This document shows, piece after piece, positions 8,358 through 19,900 of a stretch of DNA of 64,000 nucleotides (position 1 is the first letter of the stretch; every line of letters begins with the position of its first letter). The stretch comes from Paenibacillus tyrphae (GTDB taxonomy: Bacteria > Bacillota > Bacilli > Paenibacillales > NBRC-103111), in NCBI RefSeq assembly GCF_024158745.1, contig NZ_JAMZAW010000007.1:1-64000 (forward strand), in the 5' to 3' direction. Position numbers and translations under genes: made by a program. The notes beneath the pieces are model-generated. The model was not told the DNA's origin, made no database searches, and was given only the letters and a program-made list of their open reading frames with translations.

Positions 8358-10292
8358 TTAATTAACTAAAGCAGATCCATAGCCTACCATTACCGCATTC
8401 CCTTGCCGATCATACGAATAAATATGCGTGATATATTCACCTGTCTCCCGATTATGCTCGCTAAACGGAATCGTCACCCTCCAAGTATTTGCTCCTACCT
8501 TATATCCGTCTTTCCAAACAATATCGTCTGCACCGTTTCGCTGCGTCCAAGTCGGGAATGAAACACGGGCAACCTGCTCTCCTACACCGTCAATATAAAT
8601 ATCATAGCTACCTGACGATAAATTTACGGTCGAAGGGACACGCGTGCTGCTCGTCAGCTTTACCATCGTCTCGCTCACTGCCCTAAGTTCCTTATCAACA
8701 TAGACATGCGTTATGTATTTTCCGCTTTCTGCATTGTGCTTATTAAACGGAACCGTCGCTTTCCACACTCCGTTACCTACCTTTTCGCCTTGATACCAAA
8801 TGACATCCCGGCCGTCTTTTGCCGTCCACGTCGGGAACTCTACCTGCGTTGCCTTAGGATCGATTCCATAGGCTGTAATGTCAAAGGATGCATTCGAATA
8901 GCTTGTTTCGGCAGGAGCGCTTATTCCCCCGACTACTGTGGTTTGGCCATAACCGATCATTACTGTATTGTCTTGTCTATCATACGAATATATGTGAGTG
9001 ATATAATCCCCCGTCTCTTGATTATGCTGACTGAACGGAATTGTTATCTTCCATGTGTTGGCTCCGACCTTCGTTCCTTCTTTCCAAACGAGATCGTCTT
9101 GACCGTTACGCTTGGTCCATGTTAAGAATGCGACACGAGCAACATGTTCCCCTACACCATCAATATAAACATCATAGCTGCCTGACGATAAATTTACGGT
9201 CGGAGGGATGCGCGTGCTGGTCGTTAGGTTTACCATCGTCTCGCTCACTGCCCTAAGTTCCTTATCAACATAGACATGCGTTATGTATTTCCCGCTTTCT
9301 GCATTGTGCTTATTAAACGGAATCGTCACTTTCCATGCCCCACTGCCTACCTTCTTCCCTTGATACCAAATGACATCTTTACCGTCTTTCGCTGTCCATG
9401 TCGGGAATTCTACCTGAGTTGCCTTTGGATCGATTCCATACGCTGTAATGTCAAAGGAGGCATTCGAATAGCTCGTTTCAGCAGGAGCACTTATCCCGCC
9501 AACTGCTGAAGTTTGACCGAAGCCTGACATTACTGCATTCCCTTGTCGATCGTATGAATAAATATGAGTGATATATTCGCCTATTTCTTGATTATGTTCA
9601 CTAAACGGAATCGTTATTTTCCATGTGCTGGATGAAACCTTTTCTCCTTCGTTCCAAACAATATCGTCTTGACCGTTATGCAACGTCCATGTCGGAAAGG
9701 CTACTCTAGCAACATGTTCTCCAACACCATCTAGATAGATATCATAGCTGCCAGAAGATAGATTCACGGTCGGAGGGATACGCGTGCTGGTGGTTAGGTT
9801 TACCAGCGTCTCGCTTACTGCCCTAAGTTCTTTATTAATGTAGATGTGCGTTATGTATTTCCCGCTTTCATCCTTATGTTTACTAAACGGAATAGTCACT
9901 TTCCATATTCCGTCCCCTACCTTTTCCCCTTGATGCCAAATGACATCGTCCTGACCATTGTTCTCCGTCCATGTCGGGAACTCTACCTGCATTGCCTTAG
10001 GATCAACATTGAAAAGAACGATATCATAAGATGCATTGGAATAACTCGTTACAGTTGGATAATCTATTGCGTTTGCCGGAACCATTTTTTTACCTATGAT
10101 GTTTCCGTTCTTATCATGTATAAATGTTGCTTTATAAAACTTCCCGTTATCTTTTGAGTAAATATTCAGCAGCTTTGAATCCTTGTACTCATAGTAAGTC
10201 TCGGCCATTGTTAGTTGAGGAAATAAAAAAATTGCAAGTGAAACCATTGCAATGAACATGAATTGTTGAAAAGATATCGTACATCTTAGCAC
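8358..10292 (-). CDS. Secreted protein with YD-like module and six GBS/Bsp-like repeats
   Basis: 644 residues. The start is the GTG at 10292, with AAGGAG seven bases upstream. A signal peptide ending near LTMAETYY is followed by a short YD-like module (YYEYKDSKLLNIY, then FIHDKNGNIIGKKM). Six repeats of about 95 residues then alternate in two types: one with SYSNASFDI and EFPTWT, the other with LSSGSYDIY and the ending THIYSYDRQGN. The pattern (S-x-x-Y-D...FPTWT...DDIVW...W.VTIPF..H....G.YITHIY) is that of the GBS/Bsp-like repeat family found in cell-wall-associated proteins. It is the first gene after the putative Spo0A-box promoter. Its role is unknown, probably extracellular binding. Confidence 0.82.
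   Translation of the reverse strand: MLRCTISFQQFMFIAMVSLAIFLFPQLTMAETYYEYKDSKLLNIYSKDNGKFYKATFIHDKNGNIIGKKMVPANAIDYPTVTSYSNASYDIVLFNVDPKAMQVEFPTWTENNGQDDVIWHQGEKVGDGIWKVTIPFSKHKDESGKYITHIYINKELRAVSETLVNLTTSTRIPPTVNLSSGSYDIYLDGVGEHVARVAFPTWTLHNGQDDIVWNEGEKVSSSTWKITIPFSEHNQEIGEYITHIYSYDRQGNAVMSGFGQTSAVGGISAPAETSYSNASFDITAYGIDPKATQVEFPTWTAKDGKDVIWYQGKKVGSGAWKVTIPFNKHNAESGKYITHVYVDKELRAVSETMVNLTTSTRIPPTVNLSSGSYDVYIDGVGEHVARVAFLTWTKRNGQDDLVWKEGTKVGANTWKITIPFSQHNQETGDYITHIYSYDRQDNTVMIGYGQTTVVGGISAPAETSYSNASFDITAYGIDPKATQVEFPTWTAKDGRDVIWYQGEKVGNGVWKATVPFNKHNAESGKYITHVYVDKELRAVSETMVKLTSSTRVPSTVNLSSGSYDIYIDGVGEQVARVSFPTWTQRNGADDIVWKDGYKVGANTWRVTIPFSEHNRETGEYITHIYSYDRQGNAVMVGYGSALVN
8380..10070 (-). 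repeat. Three tandem coding repeats of 570 bp
   Basis: The segment reading CTGCCCTAAGTTC on the plus strand recurs at about 8678, 9248 and 9818, giving an exact 570-base (190-codon) period. Each period encodes one pair of the two alternating GBS/Bsp-like modules. The copies are close but not identical. Confidence 0.85.
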
Positions 10293-10337
10293 CGCTTATC
10301 TCCTTCCGCAAAGTAAAATGCACAAAATTATGCCATA

Positions 10338-10428
10338 TGTCGAAAGATGTAGCCTTAGGACCATATGTAGATATTATAATCGGATGTTAACTAGAAATCA
10401 TTGACTGATTTTGTCGAATTTTGTCGTA
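10338..10428 (-). promoter_or_regulatory. Putative promoter with three Spo0A-box-like sites
   Basis: The plus strand carries TGTCGAA at 10338-10344 and again at 10412-10418, plus TGTCGTA at 10422-10428. The last two are spaced one helical turn apart, as in tandem 0A boxes. On the minus strand a TATAAT (10378-10373) has no good -35, which fits an activator-dependent promoter for the gene starting at 10292. This is an inference from sequence; 7-bp motifs also occur by chance. Confidence 0.4.
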
Positions 10429-10471
10429 AAAAAAGCCGCAACACGAGCAAATATCCTCGCATTGCGGCTTT
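10428..10471 (-). terminator. metY: Terminator of metY
   Basis: The arms AAAGCCGCAA (10432-10441) and TTGCGGCTTT (10462-10471) form a 10-bp stem followed on the minus strand by a run of T residues. It lies about 15 bases past the metY stop. Confidence 0.85.
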
Positions 10472-10485
10472 TCGCATTTTACCTT

Positions 10486-11981
<1,496 letters not shown>

Positions 11982-12186
11982 CTGAAAATTTTCGAGTTGC
12001 TTCCTCTGCCATTTGATGCTACATTTTAGTAAATTGCCTTGATTTTGTATGAACGAACCGTTCCAACCAGCCCACCATGCCTTGGAGGCTCCAGTTATTC
12101 GACCGCACCGGAAACGTCATTTGGCCGAATAATCATGGAGTCTTTTTATTTGGGAATCAATTCAATCGTATGGGAGTGATCGAACG
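11982..12186. other. Intergenic region between metY and the OsmC-family gene
   Basis: About 200 bases between the metY promoter and the divergent OsmC-family gene. It must hold that gene's promoter, but I see no convincing -35/-10 pair, RNA gene or repeat. Confidence 0.5.
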
Positions 12187-12732
12187 ATGTCCACCTTGAA
12201 CGAATTTCTGGTTCAAAAACGGGAAGCGAGCCTTCAGCGCAACAAGCAAGCTTTGAAGCAGCCGGAAACGGCCAGGCAGCCGATTAAAGCGAGCGTGCGT
12301 GCGGCCGGGCGAAGCGGGGTGCGCGAAATCCGCATCCGCGATTTTCAGATCATCAGCGACAGTCCGCCGGACTTTGCCGGATACAATCTCGGACCGACGT
12401 CGCCGGAGCTTCAGCTGGGGGTGCTCGGCAGCTGCTTGACGCATATCACCTTGATTCAAGCCGCCGAACGGGGCGTGTCCTTGGAGTCGCTGGAGGTGGA
12501 AGTGACCGGGGAGCAGCACGCCTTAGCCGGTCAGCCCGGCTTTGAGCATATTCCCATCTACCCGCACAACATCCGGTATAAGCTGCACATTGTCTCATCG
12601 GAATCGGAACAGACGATTGCCGAGCTTCATGAGGCGGTGGAGCGGGTATGTCCGATTTTTCACCTGTTGAAAAATCCGCAAGACGTCGAAGGTGTCGTCA
12701 TCCATACGGCTCCGGAAAGCGCGCAAAGCTGA
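12187..12732 (+). CDS. OsmC-family protein
   Basis: 181 residues, cytoplasmic. The core FAGYNLGPTSPELQLGVLGSCLTHITLIQAAERG carries the conserved cysteine of the OsmC/Ohr fold in the helix after LG-x-L-x-S. The early catalytic cysteine position of Ohr-type peroxidases cannot be assigned with certainty. The N-terminal 40 residues (FLVQKREASLQRNKQALKQ) are an extra, charged helix. Family members reduce organic hydroperoxides or bind small thiol-reactive compounds. GGGAGTG lies about eight bases upstream. Divergence from metY hints at a sulfur or redox link, which is inference. Confidence 0.85.
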   Translation: MSTLNEFLVQKREASLQRNKQALKQPETARQPIKASVRAAGRSGVREIRIRDFQIISDSPPDFAGYNLGPTSPELQLGVLGSCLTHITLIQAAERGVSLESLEVEVTGEQHALAGQPGFEHIPIYPHNIRYKLHIVSSESEQTIAELHEAVERVCPIFHLLKNPQDVEGVVIHTAPESAQS

Positions 12733-12750
12733 GCGGGTTTCCTTCCTGTA

Positions 12751-12803
12751 AAAAAAGCGGCATTCCGCAAGCATACAACGCTTACGCCCGGGATGCCGCT
12801 TCT
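12751..12803. terminator. Terminator after the OsmC-family gene
   Basis: AAGCGGCATTCC (12755-12766) pairs with GGGATGCCGCTT (12790-12801) with one mismatch. It sits between convergent units and is flanked by an A run on the left, so it may act in both directions. Confidence 0.65.
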
Positions 12804-12888
12804 TATGCTGCCAAAATAACTGCGCCGACTACCACTCCGACGTTCCACGCACGTAAAGCAAATACGGTCCCAAGGCCCATCGCGCAGA

Positions 12889-13880
12889 TTACTTAAACTG
12901 ATACAGCTTATCCTTCAGCAGCGCCGTATCTTTGTTCTCCGCATACCACTTGGCATACCAGTCGTCGACCTGCTTGCCTCCCGCCTGGTCCCACGTGCTC
13001 TTCGCTTCCGCCATCGCCTGTTCCGGCGTATACGAGGGGCCACTGACGATCACCTTGATCCACAAATCGTTGATGACCTTGTCCGTGTTCGTCGAGATCA
13101 TCTGCAAGTCCTGCGGCAGCGTCGGCATATGCTCCGGATTCGTGATGTCGGCAATCGGCCGTTCCGGCGTCAAGTACGCTTCGTTCGCCATTTTTAACAG
13201 GTCGTAGTATTCCTTCTCGGCCTTGTTGTCAGATTGAGCGTTTCCTCGTATCTGCCGCACTTGCCCTCCAGCACCGGAGAAAACAGCATTCGGAAGTCGC
13301 TCGCATAGGTCACTTCCTTCGCCTTATCCTTGTCGACAAACGCAGGACAGCCGTTCTTGCCCGCCGTATAATGCGTCCCTTCGATGCCGTAGCCCAGCGT
13401 CTTTCCGGCCTGGTCGGAGGAGATGAAGTCGACGTATTTCATGATCGCCTCCGGGTTTTTGGCCTGCGCATTCACCATCGCGGTGAGCTGCACCGGGTTG
13501 TTGATGACCGGGCTGAACTGGCCATACGGCCCCTTCGGCAGCGGAATGACAATCACCTCGGCGGACGGGTTGTTTTTCTTCAGCGACTCGTACACCTGCA
13601 GCCATCCGGGGCCGCCCGTCTGTCCGCCCCACATGCCAAGCTTCCCGTTCACCCAGTCCTGCTGCGCCTTCTGGCCGGCCTTATCCGTCAAATAATCCTT
13701 GTCGACGATGCCTTCGTCGTAGAGCCGCTTCTTGAATGCCGTCGCCGCCTTGGCCCGTTCCCAATCATGGATGAGCTTGCCGTCCTCTACGACCCACTTC
13801 GAGTTCTGGAACATCGCATTCAGCACCTGATTCGTAATATAGGCGAGCGACGTACCGTATGTGACGCTCCAGCTAAGGTT
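12889..13880 (-). pseudogene. Decayed ABC-transporter binding protein (LipO-type)
   Basis: The C-terminal two thirds of a large solute-binding protein, close to the two intact copies at 21262-22908 and 24888-26567 (shared IHDWERAKAATAF, IPLPKGPYGQFSPVIN, and VDDWYAKWYAENK near the end). The first about 200 residues, including signal peptide and lipobox, are missing: the frame simply begins after the terminator of the neighbouring giant gene. A frameshift near 13230-13250 separates the part ending GKCGRYEETLN from the part beginning NAQSDNKAEKEYYD. Both truncation and frameshift make it non-functional. Confidence 0.85.
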
Positions 13881-13884
13881 TGCT

Positions 13885-13945
13885 AAAAAAAAAACGCAAA
13901 TACCGGAACTGCCGCCCGAATAGCTTCGGCTGCCCCGGTACTTGC
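13885..13945 (-). terminator. Terminator of the giant secreted gene
   Basis: GCAAATACCGG (13896-13906) pairs with CCGGTACTTGC (13935-13945), with one G-T pair. On the minus strand a run of ten T residues follows (plus-strand A run at 13885-13894). It lies about 40 bases after the giant gene's stop and directly at the truncated edge of the binding-protein pseudogene. Confidence 0.85.
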
Positions 13946-13986
13946 ATTTTCAACGAATTACGTCTCCTTGCTGCGGGAGAAGCGGC

Positions 13987-16900
13987 TCATCGGTCCAAAA
14001 TGCGGATGACGAACGTCTTCTCGCTGTTATTTCCTGCGCGGTCCGACGATTTCACGACTAATGCGTAATCGCCCGCTGGCAGCGAATAAGGATTAAGGAC
14101 AAAGGAGGTGCCCCTCGCGCGTCCGTTAAACGTTACCGTGGACTGCGATACTCCGCTCAGCGCATCGCTGATCTGAAGTTTCACCCTCACCGGCTCGGAC
14201 CGGTTGAACGAAAGCGGGGTGACGAGCTCGATCTTCGGCGGCGTATAGTCCAGCGTGACGACCGCCGTCTTGACGCTCTCCTTATTGCCGGCAGCGTCTA
14301 TGCTGTAGTAGCGGATCGTGTTGATGCCCTCCAGCGTAACGGGAACGACGCTTCCCTCCGCCTCTACCATCTTGCTGTCGCTATACACGTTGGTGGTTAC
14401 GGTGTAATCGCCGTATACGTTCCCATACACGTTGTTGGCTATGCTGTAATTGCCGTATACATTCCCGTACACGTTCGTGGTAACCGTATAATCGCCATAT
14501 ACGTTGCCGTATACGTTATTGGTGACACTGACATTGCCGCCGGGTCCGCTGCCGGGCATGCCGTTGCTCACGCTGTACAAGGTTTTCGCGACTCCGCTTA
14601 GGTTATCGGATGCCCGCAATTGGACCAGCTGCGGCGTGTTCTTCCACCCTCTGGGTACGTTGGCGACGGTCACAGGCGCTTTTTTGTCGATGCCGATTAC
14701 CGCCCGCTTCGTTCGTTCCACGTTTCCGGATTTGTCCTCGGAATAATATTGCAGCGTGTGAATTCCCTCGTCTGCGATATACACGGCTCCCGTGACGGTT
14801 TTCCAAGCGTTATTGTTCAACTTGTATTTCGTTATCTTCACCCGGTCGCCTACCACGAAGGTGACGGCTACGGTTTTGTTGTTAAATTTCCCTTCCCCGG
14901 TTACGCCGTCCGTCTCTATGCGGGTAAGCTCCGGACCGGCATCTCCTTGGCTCGTCGTGATCACGCGGATCGGCTCGCTATAGTCCGAAGCGCCAGCCAA
15001 GTTAAAGGCTTTCAGGCGATACGCGTACATTTTGTCGGGGGTCAGGCGCGAATCGTTGAAGCTCGTCACCCCACTGGAAACATAGCCGATTCGCTGCCAT
15101 TCGGCATCTCCGTTATCCCGCCGTTCGATCGCGTAGCCCAGCGCGTCGTCATCGCTTTCCGTCCAGGCCAGTTCCACGCCGGTATCGGAGATGCGGCTTG
15201 CCGTCACGAATTTCGGTGCTTTCAAAGCAGCCGGGGGCAAGCCGATCAAAGTGTTGACGGCAGCTTTTATTCCGCTTAGATCGTTCGCGATAATATTCAC
15301 CGCATGATACTCGCCGACAAACGGGGAATTGGCATAGCTGACCGCCGCCTCGCCGGCCGATAAATTGCCGCCTTGCTCGAACAGCAGATACCCTCTGGCT
15401 TGATCGAGGAGCAGCACGTTATTCGACGTGTTGCCGAGGAGGACAAGATCGGATTCGATCGTTTTCCATTGCGGATATTTGACATACGACGATTTGTATT
15501 CCTGCAGCCCGGTCACGGCCCCATTCGGCTCGGCAAGGCCCAGCCGGACTTGGCGGCCCTCACTGCGATAATACTGCACAAGACGGTTAGCCTGTTCCAC
15601 CATGGCAGGGTCGTTGTTTTGCGCTGCCGTCAAGGCGACCGTCAGAGGAACATCCGTTCTTTCCGCGAATTCGCGAATGCCTTCCTCCCTGTACAATTTC
15701 ACCGGGGAACGAGGTGCCGCCTCTTGAGCCCCTTGAATGACCACCTGCGTGCCGGAAGACAGCCCGCTGAGCAATTCTTTGACGGTTACCGTATACGTTC
15801 CGGGTTGGTCCGAGTCCTTCAAAGGCAGCTTCGCGGTCAAGCCTGTGGCCGAATACACCGTTGCCGTATCACCGCTTGCCGCATGCCTTACGGTCAATTC
15901 GACCGGGATGCCGGTCATCGGATCCGGATTGCGGACGGAGCAGAAAGCCTCGTAAAATCCGGAATCGCCTTTGGTTACGGTAACGGAAGGAACCTTCACT
16001 TCGGCAGGCGGAAGGGCGTACCATTGGAAGCCTTCATTTCGCAGATCGACATAAGTCGCTTCCTGAACGGTCAGCTTCCTGCCTTTTCGCACATCATAGA
16101 TCGGACGCTCCGTATTCCATGTGATCGAGCCCGTTTGTCCGATAAGATGCTGCGATTCGTCAGGCTGATCGTGCTTTTGATTGACTACCGTCACATATTG
16201 CGTATCTCCGGAACGGGCCGGAATCGCCCAGATCGTACGGCTGTCGGTGACGGCAACCGGCTGCGCGACCGGCGTCATGGCGGTTTTCAGCTTGGCGATG
16301 TTGTCCGCATTCCGCTCCAGCAGCAGGTTGGTCTGATCCGTATCGCTTTGCTTCAGATAGGACCGGACCTGCATGCCGGTCGCCACGGACGGTACGGGAG
16401 ATACGGATTCGTCATCCTTCAGAATGAGACCTCCCCGGTCTACGAAGCCTTGAAGCTCGCCGGTCATTCCGTCGTACCAGTGCCAGCTGTCGTCGAAATT
16501 GTTCAATCCTACGAGCAGTATCGCCTTAATCGATGACGGCAGCCCTCTCTTCAGCTCTTCCGGCGTGATCACTTTCGACGCCCATCCGGCGGCGTGGGTG
16601 AAGAACATCGCTTCCGACACTTTTCCTTCGTGGGAGCCTTTGAGCAGATCTTCGTCCGTCGGTTCTTTGCCGACGATGCCCCGCAGCAGGGCTTGCTTGT
16701 TGACATACATAATGCCGATCGTCGGCGTCGGCTCGGTCATCGCATAGGCGCCGCCGTATTTACGAATCCAGGAGTAGAGTTCTTTCTGCTCGGCAATCAT
16801 CTGAGGCTTGGCGAGATCGCCCTTATTGTTCGGCAGCACATTCGTGCCGATCGCCTGAATGCCCCGGGTCAAGGCCAGCGCATAAGCTTTTTCCCGGTCC

Positions 16901-19900
16901 ATCTTGCCGAAAAACAAGCTGAAATCGTCGGGTGTCGCCCATGTCGTTTTGTTCGGATAATAGCTGCGCAGACGGTCCAGCAAAGCAACCACATGCATCG
17001 GCTTGGAGGTGCTCAATTCGTTCCAGTCGTAACCGGTCTGTATCGGCATCTGCTCATGCATCGGCTTGGCGGGAACGGTTCCCCAAGGCCATCCTCCGTG
17101 TCCGCCAACGCCGGGCGAGCTTCCGAACGAACCGGTCGTCGTGAGATAGCCGTCATTGACTTCGGAAACCGCTTTGACAAAATAACCGTACTGCTTGAAG
17201 GTTTCGTCGTACCGGTCGATGTAGTCGAGAAACGGCTTGGAGGCATTCGCAAAATACTCGTGCGCCTTCGGCTGATACCATCCCTGTACGCTGGGTGCGA
17301 TCGGCGTCGTAAGCGGCAAGCCACGCGCCCTCTGGAATTCGGTATATGCCATTCCCCACGGGCGGTTCGGAATTGGAGGCGCCCAGTCCCAATACGGCAC
17401 ATAGTCTGCGTTATCCGCACCGATGCTCATGCCCGTCATGTTCGGATAAACCTGAAACCGCTGCAGGCTGAGCTGGACGTTCCGGTATAACGGGGCGCGG
17501 TAATCGGGCAAATTGTAGGCGTAAAACGCCAAATTCGCATTGCGCATATCGATGCCGTTGATGTCCGTGAGCGGAACAAAACCAAACTGAACGCCCCGTT
17601 TTTCGAGCGCCGCCGCCATCTTTTCCTGGCTGACCGGACTGTCCGCGTCGGTAAAGTTGCTGAATTCGAATACGCGGTCGTATCCCGTATCGCTGACATA
17701 ATCGGCATATTCCTCGATGGAACCCAGCGTCTGATACATCGAGGCGACCTTTTTATGCTCGGAATGGTAAAATCCGCCGGAGCTCATGCCGTGCGACATA
17801 TAAATAAAGTTGATCGTCTCCGGCGATCGGGGAACGTCGACTCCCAGATGGCGAGTGATCGACGAACGATCCGGAACATAGCCGGGCGTGGCGGGCTTCG
17901 CCTCCGAGAGCGCCGCCGTATCCGCATCCCATACCGCCTGATTCGGGAACGTTTCCGGACGGTCCAACGACTTCACGGTAATGGCAGGCCCGCTCCCGGG
18001 AACGTTCAGAGCGAACGCCATCGGGACATCCTTCGGATTCCCGGCTTCGATCGGCTGAAGCCCCGCATCGAATCGGACCGGCCCCCGCCCGTCAACCCAC
18101 AGCTCGTAAGGCTTGCCTTCTTCATTTTGAGGCAGCAGCAAGGTCAGAGAGTCGTACACATTCGCCCCGCTGTTATAAATCTCCGCCCCGTCGGCTTTCA
18201 GCACGACGTTTTTAACGGCTCCCGGCTCGGCTCCCGCGATCTTCACCGGGAACGTCCAGAGCTCGTAATCCCAGGCCCACGTCCTGGCCGTCCTGTCGGA
18301 GGTGTACATATACGTCTGGCCCCAGCGCCATTGCACCCCGCGTACCCAATGGTTGCCGGGCTGCAGCACGTTGTCGTAGGGCTGCTGCAGAAGCGGCATG
18401 CTTTCCGGCTCGCGCTGCAGCAAAATATCCGTTTTGATTTCGGCTGCGTCGGCGAAGGGCTCTATCGTGCTTTTCGTTTGATCCGCTTGGGGGATGTGCA
18501 GCTTAATTCTGGGCCAATCCACCGCATCGGGGCCTTCCTTGCGCACGGCGGTTTGGTGGATTTTGGCGCTGCCGTTCGTAAACAAGCCGTTCGGCATGTC
18601 GTACCGGACCAATCGGAAGGTAGCCCATTTCAGCGGAAACGTGAAATCGCTCGGCTCCGCCGGACGGGTTGTCATCGTGTTAGCCATATCCGCTTTGATC
18701 TGGCCGGAGGTCAGGGGGGCCGCATAAATATGCAAGGAATCGATCGAACCCCGGAACCCGTATTGACGCATCGATCTTGTCGCAGGGTCCCAGTGCCACT
18801 CCGTGCCCAGCATCATGTTCACGAAGTTCGGCAGCGCATCCGTGAACACCGCAGAGCCGTCGACGCTGCCGATGAGCTTGCCGTTCACGTAAAATTTAAT
18901 GCCGACATGTTTTTCGAAGGTTACGGCGACATGGCACCATTGCCCGGCCACGATCGAATCCGAAGGAAAGGACCAGTCGTACCATTTCTCTCCGTAATCC
19001 GCCGCAAACCCTAGACGATTCCCGGTTAGTCTCAAATAAAACGTCGATCCCTTCCAGTTGGCGTCACGCTTCGTGACGATGGGCAGATGCCCGTTCAAAT
19101 CGTCCGGCTTGATCCAGGCGGTAATCGTAAATTTGGAGGAAAGATTGTTCAGCATGCCCGTGGGAGAAGTGGGAGAAGAAACCATAGCCTGATTCGGTCC
19201 GGTAAACCTTAACGCCTTTCCGCCGCCCTCCCGTCCGTCTTCGAAGGAGGCCGGAGAGGTGACGGTGCCGTTCTGTCCAAAACCGCTATCGTCCCGCAGC
19301 AGCATCGGATTCGATGGGTCCGGCTCCATCTCATACCTGGCTACCAGAGGCAGCGCGATGACATCCTGCGTGGTTATCGTCAGGGGTGCGCTCGGCGGGG
19401 ACAGATTGCCCGACAAATCTTTGGCGCGTACGGTAAACGTATAGGCCGTTTTGGCAGCGAGATCCTCTGCCTTGTAGCTGGTAGCCGTCGTATAGCCGAT
19501 GAATGTGGAACCGGCGTAAACATTGTATCCTACCACGGCAACGTTATCGATTGAGGCTTCCCAGGTAAGATCGACTTCCGTATCGAGTATTTTGGTGGCG
19601 GTTAAATGAGCGGGAGTAGTAGGGGGATCGTTATCGGGAGCTAGGACGCCGTAAAGATGCAGCTCATGGATAGACCACCATAAGCCTGAGGTTTTCGTTA
19701 ACGCAATTCGGATATATTTGGCGGTTTGCTGCGGAAAACTGATCGTCACGATCGAAGAACTGCCCGTACCCGACGCAACCGGTGCGCTCCAATTCACACC
19801 GTCATCGGAAACGGTGACCTCGTATCCACGGGGGTAATCCCCGGATGAGCCCCCGGCATCGAGCACCAGTTTGTTGTACGTTTTATCCCCCGGTCCCGTA

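Noticed and set aside
14382..14520. CRISPR-like short repeats
   Set aside because: The 42-bp units are directly adjacent without spacers, stay in frame and encode protein repeats.
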